5,222 bases of DNA from Christensenella sp. UBA3700 (GCA_002372775.1 DFIJ01000089.1:1-5222), one strand, 5' to 3'. Counted from the first letter of the stretch, positions 1-4,791 are shown. The notes: generated by a model not told the origin, from the sequence alone. Program-made: numbers and translations.

Positions 1-540
1 GAGGACGTATTCACAATCACAGGTCGTGGTACAGTTGCTACAGGTAGAGTAGAAAGAGGTACAGTTAAGATCCAAGATAAGGTTGAAATCGTTGGTATTA
101 AGCCTACAACAGAAACAACTATCACAGGTCTTGAAATGTTCAGAAAGTTACTAGACGAAGCTTATGCTGGTGATAACATCGGTGCATTATTAAGAGGTAT
201 CGATAGAAGTGGTATTGAAAGAGGACAAGTTCTTGCTAAGCCAGGTACAATTCACCCACATACAAAGTTTGCTGCTCAAGTATACGTATTAAAGAAAGAA
301 GAAGGTGGCCGTCATACTCCATTCTTCAATGGTTACCGTCCACAATTCTACTTCAGAACAACAGACGTTACAGGTTCTATTAAGTTACCAGAAGGTATCG
401 AAATGGTTATGCCAGGCGATAACGTAGCTATGGACATCGAATTAATCACTCCAGTTGCTGTTGAAGCCGGTGGTAGATTCGCTATCCGTGAAGGTGGTAG
501 AACAGTTGGTTCTGGTGTTGTTTCTAAGATCGAAGGCTAA
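1..540 (+). CDS. tuf: Elongation factor Tu, C-terminal part (5' truncated by window edge)
   Basis: The reading frame is open from base 1 to the TAA at 538-540 and gives the last 179 residues of a protein normally about 393-400 long; the start lies upstream of the window. EF-Tu is the cytosolic GTPase that carries aminoacyl-tRNA to the ribosomal A site. The GTP-binding domain is outside the window. Domain II begins at [20 protein letters not shown] (residues 1-20), and domain III holds [20 protein letters not shown] (about 102-121) and the C-terminal [20 protein letters not shown] (160-179). These match the EF-Tu family almost word for word. The positions corresponding to the E. coli kirromycin-resistance sites G316 and A375 carry the usual Gly and Ala. 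The internal ATG at 136 is in frame but is simply an interior Met. A strong terminator follows 30 bases after the stop. Identification is certain; whether a second tuf copy exists cannot be seen. Confidence 0.98.
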   Translation, partial: EDVFTITGRGTVATGRVERGTVKIQDKVEIVGIKPTTETTITGLEMFRKLLDEAYAGDNIGALLRGIDRSGIERGQVLAKPGTIHPHTKFAAQVYVLKKEEGGRHTPFFNGYRPQFYFRTTDVTGSIKLPEGIEMVMPGDNVAMDIELITPVAVEAGGRFAIREGGRTVGSGVVSKIEG

Positions 541-569
541 TCTTTGAATTAGATTAATACAAGAATTTT

Positions 570-598
570 AGTGGTCAGCTTCGGCTGGCCACTTTTTT
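570..598 (+). terminator. Intrinsic terminator of tuf (UUCG-capped)
   Basis: The arms AGTGGTCAGC (570-579) and GCTGGCCACT (584-593) pair over 10 bp with one G-U wobble. They close on the very stable C(UUCG)G tetraloop (580-583), and a run of six T follows (593-598). It lies 30 bases past the tuf stop. The T-run is only on the 3' side, so it acts on the + strand and separates tuf from the dehydrogenase gene. Confidence 0.93.
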
Positions 599-617
599 AT
601 TGCAATTACATTGCAAT
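599..617. repeat. Tandem pair of ATTGCAAT palindromes, candidate operator
   Basis: The 8-bp perfect palindrome ATTGCAAT occurs at 599-606 and again at 610-617, one helical turn (11 bp) apart. The second copy contains the putative -35 box of the dehydrogenase promoter. The arrangement suits cooperative binding of two dimeric regulators on one face of the DNA, but no specific regulator is recognised and AT-rich palindromes of this size can arise by chance. Confidence 0.4.
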
Positions 618-639
618 AAAATACTAATTATAGTAATAT
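611..639 (+). promoter_or_regulatory. Putative sigma-A promoter of the dehydrogenase gene
   Basis: A -35-like TTGCAA (611-616) and a -10-like TAATAT (634-639) are separated by exactly 17 bases, between the tuf terminator and the dehydrogenase. Transcription would start near 645-647, just before the Shine-Dalgarno site at 661. The -35 box lies inside the second of two ATTGCAAT palindromes (599-606 and 610-617), and a 7-bp inverted repeat (644-660) covers the predicted start, so the promoter could be controlled by a repressor. The match is good but is inferred from sequence only. Confidence 0.55.
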
Positions 640-643
640 AGAC

Positions 644-660
644 ATGGTTTATAAAACCAT
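644..660. repeat. Inverted repeat at the predicted transcription start of the dehydrogenase gene
   Basis: ATGGTTT (644-650) and AAACCAT (654-660) are perfect 7-base inverted repeats around a 3-base centre. They end directly against the GGAGG ribosome binding site (661-665). The site could be a DNA operator over the start point or, if transcription begins at its left edge, a hairpin at the very 5' end of the mRNA. The evidence is symmetry and position only. Confidence 0.45.
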
Positions 661-670
661 GGAGGAAAAA

Positions 671-1636
671 GTGCGTATGTCAAGAATGGATTGGTTATAC
701 GGTAGAAATGTAGTTCTTACAGGTTGTTCTACTGGTATGGGTAAAGAAGTATTACTTATTTTAGTTAAGAAGTATGGCTGTAATGTTATGGGTGTTGCTC
801 GTAACAAGGCAAAGCTTGATGAATTAAAGGCTGAACTTGGTGACAAGTTCTCTTATAGAAGATTTAATATTTCTTCACAAGAAGAATGGAGAAACTTTGC
901 TAAAGAATTAGATGATATGGGATTCAACACAGATATCCTTATCAACAATGCTGGTATGATCCAACCATTTGGTCAATTCAATGATATGACAGATGATCAA
1001 ATCGATAAGATTATCAAGACTAACTTACTATCAGTTGTTTATGGATGTAAGGCTATGATTCCTGCAATCAAGAAGAGCAAGTTTGGTTATGTATGTAACG
1101 TTGCTTCTGCTTCTGCTATCTTACCATTCGGTGGTGAATCTATTTATTCAGCTACAAAGGCAGCAGTTTGGGGATTAACAGAATGTTTAGCTCAAGAATT
1201 AAGAGGTTTCAATATTGGTGTTTCTTGTGTAATGCCAGGACCTGTTAAGACAGATATCTATAAGGCAAGAGAAGGAGAAGGAACAGCTCCTAAGGCTGAT
1301 AAGATGGTTCAATCAGTTGGTATTACAGCTCAAACAGCTGGTAAGAGAATTGTTAAGGCTATCGGTAAGGGTAAGTTAAGATTCTTCACAGACTTTATGG
1401 CTCAATTAATGTCTTTAGGTATGAGAATGATGCCAAGAATTACTCCTAAGTTCTCAGGATCTATCATGAAGAAGTCTGCCGGTATGGTTTCATCATTTAT
1501 GCCAATCTATAAAGAACAATTTGATAGAAAAGCTGAATTAAAAGCAGCTAAGAAAGAGAGAAAGACATTAAAGAAACATTCTATTGAAGAAGTTAAAGAA
1601 GGCTTCTTTGCAAAGGATGATGTAACAAATATCTAA
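671..1636 (+). CDS. Short-chain dehydrogenase/reductase (SDR) with C-terminal extension
   Basis: This is a classical SDR oxidoreductase of 321 residues from the chosen GTG start; its substrate is unknown. The Rossmann cofactor motif TGCSTGMG is at residues 17-24, followed by NNAG (92-95), the active-site Asn in TNLLS (N118), the catalytic Ser in NVAS (S146), Tyr159 and Lys163 in YSATK, and PGPVKT (189-194). The Ser-to-Tyr spacing of 13 is typical. Arg and Lys after the second strand (GVARNKAKL) hint at NADP(H). Beyond the usual core of about 230-250 residues is a tail with a Met/Phe-rich amphipathic stretch (about 237-260), possibly membrane-associating, then a Lys-rich helix (about 281-305). 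The start is chosen because GGAGG (661-665) lies 5 bases before GTG 671. ATG 677 (spacer 11) is the main alternative, while ATG 644 and 659 precede or overlap the ribosome binding site. The gene has its own promoter and terminator and codon use like its neighbours. Confidence 0.88.
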   Translation: MRMSRMDWLYGRNVVLTGCSTGMGKEVLLILVKKYGCNVMGVARNKAKLDELKAELGDKFSYRRFNISSQEEWRNFAKELDDMGFNTDILINNAGMIQPFGQFNDMTDDQIDKIIKTNLLSVVYGCKAMIPAIKKSKFGYVCNVASASAILPFGGESIYSATKAAVWGLTECLAQELRGFNIGVSCVMPGPVKTDIYKAREGEGTAPKADKMVQSVGITAQTAGKRIVKAIGKGKLRFFTDFMAQLMSLGMRMMPRITPKFSGSIMKKSAGMVSSFMPIYKEQFDRKAELKAAKKERKTLKKHSIEEVKEGFFAKDDVTNI

Positions 1637-1649
1637 TGAAAATTTGAAG

Positions 1650-1684
1650 TTTGGTTGCCTTGAAAATAGGCGACCAAATTTTTT
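1650..1684 (+). terminator. Intrinsic terminator of the dehydrogenase gene
   Basis: The arms TTTGGTTGCCT (1650-1660) and AGGCGACCAAA (1668-1678) form an 11-bp stem with one wobble around a 7-base loop. Six T follow (1679-1684). It begins 13 bases after the stop codon and should insulate the dehydrogenase from the ribosomal-protein promoter downstream. Confidence 0.92.
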
Positions 1685-1704
1685 ATTTTATTTATAAATA
1701 AAGT

Positions 1705-1733
1705 TTGACACCATATATTCGATATGTTAAACT
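1705..1733 (+). promoter_or_regulatory. Sigma-A promoter of the rpmG-secE-nusG operon
   Basis: A perfect -35 TTGACA (1705-1710), a 17-base spacer and a -10 TAAACT (1728-1733) lie after the dehydrogenase terminator and before rpmG. The predicted start is about 1740, which would put the small hairpin at 1739-1756 at the extreme 5' end of the transcript. No other promoter of comparable quality was seen before rplJ, so this one probably also feeds rplK-rplA. Confidence 0.8.
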
Positions 1734-1738
1734 ACTAA

Positions 1739-1764
1739 TGCACTCTAAGGAGTGTAATTTTTTT
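1739..1764 (+). promoter_or_regulatory. 5'-terminal hairpin with U-run in the rpmG leader (weak attenuator or RNA stabiliser)
   Basis: CACTC (1741-1745) and GAGTG (1750-1754) pair across a TAAG loop. The stem extends by a G-U and a T-A pair to 7 bp, and seven T follow (1758-1764), immediately before the rpmG GGAGG. It looks like a miniature intrinsic terminator, but the stem is short and starts at the predicted +1, where a nascent RNA this short is unlikely to be terminated in the ordinary way. A role in protecting the mRNA 5' end or in early pausing is at least as likely. Confidence 0.45.
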
Positions 1765-1778
1765 GGAGGAATACTAAA

Positions 1779-1940
1779 GTGGCTAAGGATAATGCAACAA
1801 GAATCACTCTAGTTTGTACAGAATGTAAGCAACGTAACTACGATACTTACAAGAACAAAAAGAATAATCCTGATAGAATTGAATTAAACAAGTATTGCAA
1901 ATTCTGCAAGAAGACAACACTTCACAAGGAATCAAAGTAA
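1779..1940 (+). CDS. rpmG: 50S ribosomal protein L33 (zinc-binding form)
   Basis: A 53-residue protein starts at GTG 1779 and ends at TAA 1938-1940. L33 is a small protein of the large ribosomal subunit near the E site. The sequence begins [20 protein letters not shown] and carries two CxxC pairs, C13/C16 and C40/C43, the hallmark of the zinc-ribbon (C+) form of L33; species with several L33 genes often swap C+ and C- forms during zinc limitation. The GTG start is supported by GGAGG (1765-1769) 9 bases upstream, and no ATG gives a full-length product. Its place directly before secE and nusG is the standard one in Bacillota. It is slightly longer than the usual 49-50 residues because of a few extra N-terminal and loop residues. 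Confidence 0.95.
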   Translation: MAKDNATRITLVCTECKQRNYDTYKNKKNNPDRIELNKYCKFCKKTTLHKESK

Positions 1941-1957
1941 TTTATTAGGAGTATTTT

Positions 1958-2290
1958 ATGGCAAAGAAGAATGTTAACGTAGAATTAGCAGACAACGCTC
2001 CATTAAGTGATAACTTAGGAAGTGTTCAAGCGCCTGCTCAAACTAATTCTAAAAACAACAAGAAAGACAAATCTGCAGACAATAAGTTCAGTGCTTTCTT
2101 TAAGAGAATTGGAAAACGTTTCAAAGAAATGGGTTCTGAATTAAAGAAGGTTAACTGGCCTACATGGAAAGTAACATTAGCATCATTAGGAACAGTATTA
2201 GTAGTTGTAGTAGCTTTCCTAATCATTACTATGGGATTTGATACATTCTGTGTATGGTTATTGAAATTATTAACCGGAGCAGAATTCTAG
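1958..2290 (+). CDS. secE: Preprotein translocase subunit SecE
   Basis: A 110-residue membrane protein and essential subunit of the SecYEG channel that clamps SecY in the cytoplasmic membrane. The conserved SecE region is the amphipathic cytoplasmic segment FKEMGSELKKVNWPTWKV (55-72) followed by one hydrophobic transmembrane helix (about 73-92) and a short second hydrophobic stretch (FDTFCVWLLKLL, 94-105). Residues 1-43 are a polar, Asn/Lys-rich, probably disordered extension, which makes the protein longer than the roughly 60-residue minimal single-span forms of other Bacillota. AGGAG (1947-1951) lies 6 bases before the ATG. The gene begins 17 bases after rpmG. No tRNA-Trp gene is present between rpmG and secE, although many Firmicutes have one there. 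Confidence 0.95.
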   Translation: MAKKNVNVELADNAPLSDNLGSVQAPAQTNSKNNKKDKSADNKFSAFFKRIGKRFKEMGSELKKVNWPTWKVTLASLGTVLVVVVAFLIITMGFDTFCVWLLKLLTGAEF

Positions 2291-2300
2291 GAGGTACATT

Positions 2301-2831
2301 ATGTTAGATACAAATCAACCACAATGGTACATTCTTAAGACTCAATATGGTTATGAACAAATAGCAGAACAAGGTATTAAACAAATGGTTGAGATCAATA
2401 AGATGGGCGACCTAATTTTTGATGTTGTAGTACCAAGAGAAGAAGTTATTGTTGAAAAGAACGGAAAGAAAAAGACTGTAGTAAAGAATAAGTTCCCTAA
2501 CTATATCTTCATTAAGATGATATATACAAAGGATGTTTGGTATATGGTTAAGAACTCTAGAGGTATTAAAGACTTCTGTTGTGACTTTAATAATAGACCA
2601 CTTCCAATGTCTCCAGAAGAGGTTAAGAGAACTCAACTTGAAGAAGTTAAGGTTGAAGACTTACAAATCGCTGTTGGCGATACAGTTAACATCATTGCTG
2701 GACCATTCAAGGATTGGCAAGGTGAAGTTACTGAAATTAAGTCAGAAGAACAAAAGATTAAGGTTGATATCCAAATTTATGGACGTCCAACATCAATGGT
2801 TCTTGATTTCAACCAAGTAGAAAAAATCTAA
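2301..2831 (+). CDS. nusG: Transcription termination/antitermination factor NusG
   Basis: A 176-residue protein, the usual NusG length. It binds the clamp of RNA polymerase and modulates pausing, Rho function and transcription-translation coupling. The N-terminal NGN domain (about 8-115) starts with PQWYILKTQYGYE and includes FPNYIFIKM (65-73); the C-terminal KOW domain (about 125-176) contains VGDTVNIIAGPFKDWQGEV. The segment that in many NusG proteins reads NTPGVTGFVG is here NSRGIKDFCC (85-94), an unusual variant with two adjacent cysteines and no frameshift. The Shine-Dalgarno AGGAGG (2289-2294) overlaps the secE stop codon and leaves a 6-base spacer, so secE and nusG are translated in close succession. 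Confidence 0.97.
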   Translation: MLDTNQPQWYILKTQYGYEQIAEQGIKQMVEINKMGDLIFDVVVPREEVIVEKNGKKKTVVKNKFPNYIFIKMIYTKDVWYMVKNSRGIKDFCCDFNNRPLPMSPEEVKRTQLEEVKVEDLQIAVGDTVNIIAGPFKDWQGEVTEIKSEEQKIKVDIQIYGRPTSMVLDFNQVEKI

Positions 2832-2839
2832 GACAAATT

Positions 2840-2864
2840 AAGCTTAATATTGCTTATTAAGCTT
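2840..2864 (+). other. Perfect 10-bp hairpin downstream of nusG
   Basis: AAGCTTAATA (2840-2849) and TATTAAGCTT (2855-2864) are perfect inverted repeats with a 5-base loop, 8 bases after the nusG stop. No T-run follows, as GGGAG comes next, so it does not look like a terminator. It may separate the nusG and rplK parts of the message as a 3'-end stabiliser or processing site, and it abuts the second hairpin of the rplK leader. Confidence 0.55.
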
Positions 2865-2910
2865 GGGAGAAATGTAAAATCTTATTTCATTACATTTCGT
2901 TAAATACCAC
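2863..2910 (+). promoter_or_regulatory. Candidate L1-type autoregulatory leader of rplK-rplA
   Basis: GAAATGTAA (2869-2877) and TTACATTTC (2890-2898) form a perfect 9-bp stem with a 12-base loop. It is bracketed by TGG-GA (2864-2868) on the left and GTTAAATA-CCA (2899-2909) on the right, so that TGG and CCA can close an outer helix around an asymmetric internal loop. This position and general shape (outer helix, asymmetric internal loop rich in purines and A, then a variable stem) recalls the mRNA site through which protein L1 represses its own L11-L1 operon, known from E. coli and archaea and proposed in Firmicutes. Assignment is from memory of that motif and has not been tested by a covariance model. 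It ends 10 bases before the rplK ribosome binding site. Confidence 0.5.
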
Positions 2911-2933
2911 GATTGCATAGGAGGATATAAACT

Positions 2934-3359
2934 ATGGCAAAGAAAGTTAAAGCAATTGTTAAATTACAATTACCTGCGGGCAAAGCAACTCCAGGACCAC
3001 CAGTAGGTTCATCTTTAGGACCTCATGGTATCAATATTCCTGCATTTACAAAGGAATTCAATGAAAAGACAAAGTCACAAGATGGTTTCATTATCCCAGT
3101 AGTAATGACTATTTATGAGGATAAGAGCTTCACATTCGTCTTAAAGACACCACCAGTTCCAGTTTTAATTAAGAAGGCTGCTGGTATCGAAAGCGGAAGC
3201 GGAAAGCCAAATACAAACAAAGTAGCTAAGTTAACAAAAGCTCAAGTTGAAGAAATCGCTAAGCAAAAGATGGCAGATTTAACAGCTGGTAGCTTAGAAG
3301 CAGCTATGAGCATGGTAGCAGGAACAGCTCGTTCAATGGGCGTTCTAGTTGAAGAATAA
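2934..3359 (+). CDS. rplK: 50S ribosomal protein L11
   Basis: 141 residues, the standard L11 length. L11 binds the GTPase-associated region of 23S rRNA at the stalk base, contacts EF-G and forms part of the thiostrepton site. The N-terminal domain has the flexible proline loop [17 protein letters not shown] (18-34) and the C-terminal rRNA-binding domain runs from about 72 to 141, ending in [15 protein letters not shown]. Within the proline loop, Ser-Ser (26-27) replaces the common Pro-Ala and Pro30 replaces the common Gln, a departure from the usual PVGPALGQ. GGAGG (2920-2924) sits 9 bases before the ATG. Fourteen bases separate it from rplA, so the two form one translational unit, probably repressed by L1. 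Confidence 0.97.
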   Translation: MAKKVKAIVKLQLPAGKATPGPPVGSSLGPHGINIPAFTKEFNEKTKSQDGFIIPVVMTIYEDKSFTFVLKTPPVPVLIKKAAGIESGSGKPNTNKVAKLTKAQVEEIAKQKMADLTAGSLEAAMSMVAGTARSMGVLVEE

Positions 3360-3373
3360 GAGGAGGTAGTAAT

Positions 3374-4054
3374 ATGAAACAAGGTAAGAGATATATTGAA
3401 GCAGCTAAGTTAGTAGATACTACTAAGGCTTATGATCCAGCAGAAGCTATGAACGTATTAGTTCAAACAGCTACAGCTAAATTTGATGAATCTGTAGAAT
3501 TACACGTAAAGCTTGGTGTAGATTCACGTCACGCTGACCAACAAGTTAGAGGCGTTGTTGTATTACCAAACGGTACAGGTAAGTCTAAGAAGGTTTTAGT
3601 TTTAACAAAGGGTGTTAAGGCTGACGAAGCTACAGCAGCTGGTGCTGATTTCGTTGGTGCTGAAGAATACATCACAAAGATCCTAGGTGGATGGTTAGAT
3701 TTCGACGTCTGCGTTGCTACACCTGATATGATGGGTCAAGTTGGTAAGGTTGCTAGAATCCTTGGACCTAAAGGTTTAATGCCAAATCCAAAGTCTGGTA
3801 CTGTTACAATGGACGTTAAGAAAGCTGTTACAGAAATCAAGGCTGGTAAAGTTGAATATAGATTAGATAAGACTAACATTATTCACGTATCAATCGGTAA
3901 GAAATCTTTCGGTGCTGAAAAGTTACTAGAAAACTTCCAAGTAATTTATGATGCTATCGTTAAGGCTAAGCCAGCAAGCGCTAAGGGACAATATATTAGA
4001 AGCGTATCAGTTTCTTCTACAATGGGTCCTGGTATTAAGGTACTTGCAAAATAA
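3374..4054 (+). CDS. rplA: 50S ribosomal protein L1
   Basis: 226 residues, close to the usual 229-235. L1 forms the mobile L1 stalk that helps move deacylated tRNA out of the E site, and in many bacteria it also represses its own rplK-rplA mRNA. Visible landmarks are [15 protein letters not shown] (36-50) in the first domain, the family signature [20 protein letters not shown] (121-140) in the second, and the conserved STMGPG (215-220) near the C-terminus that contributes to rRNA/mRNA binding. The start has GGAGG (3362-3366) 7 bases upstream, right behind the rplK stop. The stop is followed by a hairpin that contains the -35 box of the rplJ promoter. Confidence 0.98.
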   Translation: MKQGKRYIEAAKLVDTTKAYDPAEAMNVLVQTATAKFDESVELHVKLGVDSRHADQQVRGVVVLPNGTGKSKKVLVLTKGVKADEATAAGADFVGAEEYITKILGGWLDFDVCVATPDMMGQVGKVARILGPKGLMPNPKSGTVTMDVKKAVTEIKAGKVEYRLDKTNIIHVSIGKKSFGAEKLLENFQVIYDAIVKAKPASAKGQYIRSVSVSSTMGPGIKVLAK

Positions 4055-4058
4055 TTTA

Positions 4059-4083
4059 TTAGGTCAATTTCGTTTGACACTAA
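4059..4083 (+). other. Hairpin after rplA overlapping the rplJ -35 box
   Basis: TTAGGTCAA (4059-4067) pairs with TTGAC (4074-4078) plus CTAA (4080-4083), giving a 9-bp stem with one bulged A and a 6-base loop, 4 bases after the rplA stop. It has no T-run, so it is a poor terminator. It may mark or protect the 3' end of the rplKA message; as DNA, the same repeat includes the rplJ -35 hexamer. Confidence 0.45.
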
Positions 4084-4103
4084 TATAAATATTATATTAT
4101 TAT
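4074..4103 (+). promoter_or_regulatory. Sigma-A promoter of rplJ-rplL
   Basis: A perfect -35 TTGACA (4074-4079) and a -10 TATTAT (4098-4103) are separated by 18 bases. TTATTA at 4097-4102, with a spacer of 17, is an equivalent reading. The start would be near 4110, just ahead of the L10 leader. A dedicated promoter here fits the need to make more L10 and L7/L12 than upstream products. Confidence 0.7.
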
Positions 4104-4109
4104 AGAAAC

Positions 4110-4237
4110 ACAATTAATCTTGCCAAAGACAGCAAGTGCTTGAAAAAGCTTAATTTCTTGCCGAGGTAGATGTGATAATAATTAAATAGTTAATTTATTT
4201 ATCCCTCTATGTCTTAGGCGTAGAGGGATGATTTTTT
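4110..4237 (+). ncRNA. L10 leader (cis-regulatory RNA) with transcription attenuator
   Basis: This untranslated leader of rplJ carries the L10-leader hallmarks CCAAAGACAGCAAG (4123-4136) and CTTGCCGAGG (4157-4166). An outer helix pairs 4117-4124 with 4165-4171 (one bulge, one wobble). The purine-rich internal loop AAAGACA/CGA resembles a kink-turn, a second helix pairs GCAAG (4132-4136) with CTTGC (4157-4161), and inside it lies GCTT-GAAA-AAGC (4138-4149). In B. subtilis the L10-(L12)4 complex is known to bind this element and cause termination before rplJ. Here a terminator indeed follows (4201-4237), and a competing antiterminator can be drawn (4163-4207), so the same feedback is expected. 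Confidence 0.9.
4201..4237 (+). terminator. Attenuator terminator in the rplJ leader
   Basis: ATCCCTCTATG (4201-4211) and CGTAGAGGGAT (4219-4229) form an 11-bp stem with one wobble and a 7-base loop, then GA and six T (4232-4237). The rplJ Shine-Dalgarno site follows 3 bases later (4241-4245). Its place between promoter and gene, behind an L10-binding motif, marks it as a regulated attenuator and not an end-of-operon terminator. Confidence 0.9.
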
Positions 4238-4251
4238 ATAGGAGGTAAAAG

Positions 4252-4740
4252 ATGTCTGAAGCAAAAGAATTAAGAGCTAAAACAATTGAAGAAATCAAAT
4301 CTAAGATTGAAAACTCTAATGGCTTTATCGTTGTATCTTACAAGGGTATTTCAGTAAACGACGACGTTGCTTTAAGAGCTAAATTAAGAGCAGCTAATGT
4401 TGAATACAAAGTACTTAAGAATAGATTAGTAAATAAGGCTTTAGAAGAATTAGGAATCGAAGGCTTCACAAATGACTTACAAGAACCAAACGCATTTGCT
4501 TTCGCTAACGGCGAAATCACTGCTGCAGCTAAGGTATTCAAGGATACTATGGCTAACGTTCCAAGTTTGTCAGTAAAGAGTGCTTACGTAGATAAGGCAT
4601 ATGTTGACGCTAAGGTAGTTGAAAAGTTAGCATCTATTCCATCAAAGGAAGTTCTTATCGCACAATTACTTGGTATGCTACAAAGCCCAATCAGTGGCTT
4701 AGCAAGAGCTTTGCAACAAGTTGCAGAGAAACAAGCTTAG
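4252..4740 (+). CDS. rplJ: 50S ribosomal protein L10
   Basis: 162 residues, typical for L10 (P0 family). L10 anchors the L7/L12 dimers to the stalk base and, in complex with them, binds its own leader RNA. The N-terminal rRNA-binding domain shows MSEAKELRAKTIEEIKSKIE, SYKGISV (29-35) and YKVLKNRLVNKAL (52-64). The C-terminal part (about 132-162) is the helical spine that holds the L7/L12 N-terminal domains. Its length is near that of E. coli L10, suggesting two dimers, though this is inference. GGAGG (4241-4245) lies 6 bases before the ATG. A 6-bp hairpin (4734-4749) covers the TAG stop. rplL follows after 51 bases with its own strong ribosome binding site. Confidence 0.97.
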   Translation: MSEAKELRAKTIEEIKSKIENSNGFIVVSYKGISVNDDVALRAKLRAANVEYKVLKNRLVNKALEELGIEGFTNDLQEPNAFAFANGEITAAAKVFKDTMANVPSLSVKSAYVDKAYVDAKVVEKLASIPSKEVLIAQLLGMLQSPISGLARALQQVAEKQA

Positions 4741-4791
4741 TTATAAGCTAAACAAAATTTTAAATTAAGGATATTATTGGAGGATATAAAA

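Noticed and set aside
644..676. ATG 644 or ATG 659 as start of the dehydrogenase
   Set aside because: ATG 644 is at or before the predicted transcription start and neither has an upstream Shine-Dalgarno site; the only GGAGG (661-665) lies downstream of ATG 644 and overlaps ATG 659.
649..846. Minus-strand open frame of 65 codons inside the dehydrogenase
   Set aside because: It lies opposite a gene with clear SDR motifs, has no ribosome binding site of note and no recognisable protein features.
2038..2636. Minus-strand open frames within secE (2038-2226) and nusG (2412-2636)
   Set aside because: Both are shadows of conserved genes and lack any independent sign of coding.
2533..2820. Second + strand open frame of 95 codons within nusG
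   Set aside because: It is out of frame with the complete NusG protein and has no family resemblance or plausible ribosome binding site.
2840..2864. Intrinsic terminator after nusG
   Set aside because: The stem is perfect but has only two G-C pairs per arm and is followed by GGGAG with no T-run.
4338..4541. Minus-strand open frame of 67 codons within rplJ
   Set aside because: It overlaps the fully conserved L10 coding sequence and shows no recognisable features.
4734..4749. 6-bp hairpin over the rplJ stop codon as a terminator or coupling element
   Set aside because: The stem is short and AT-rich with no T-run; too weak to interpret beyond a possible local structure.
4777..4791. TTG 4777 as the rplL start, adding five residues
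   Set aside because: The TTG overlaps the GGAGG that serves ATG 4792, and L7/L12 proteins begin at the MDIAKL-type position.
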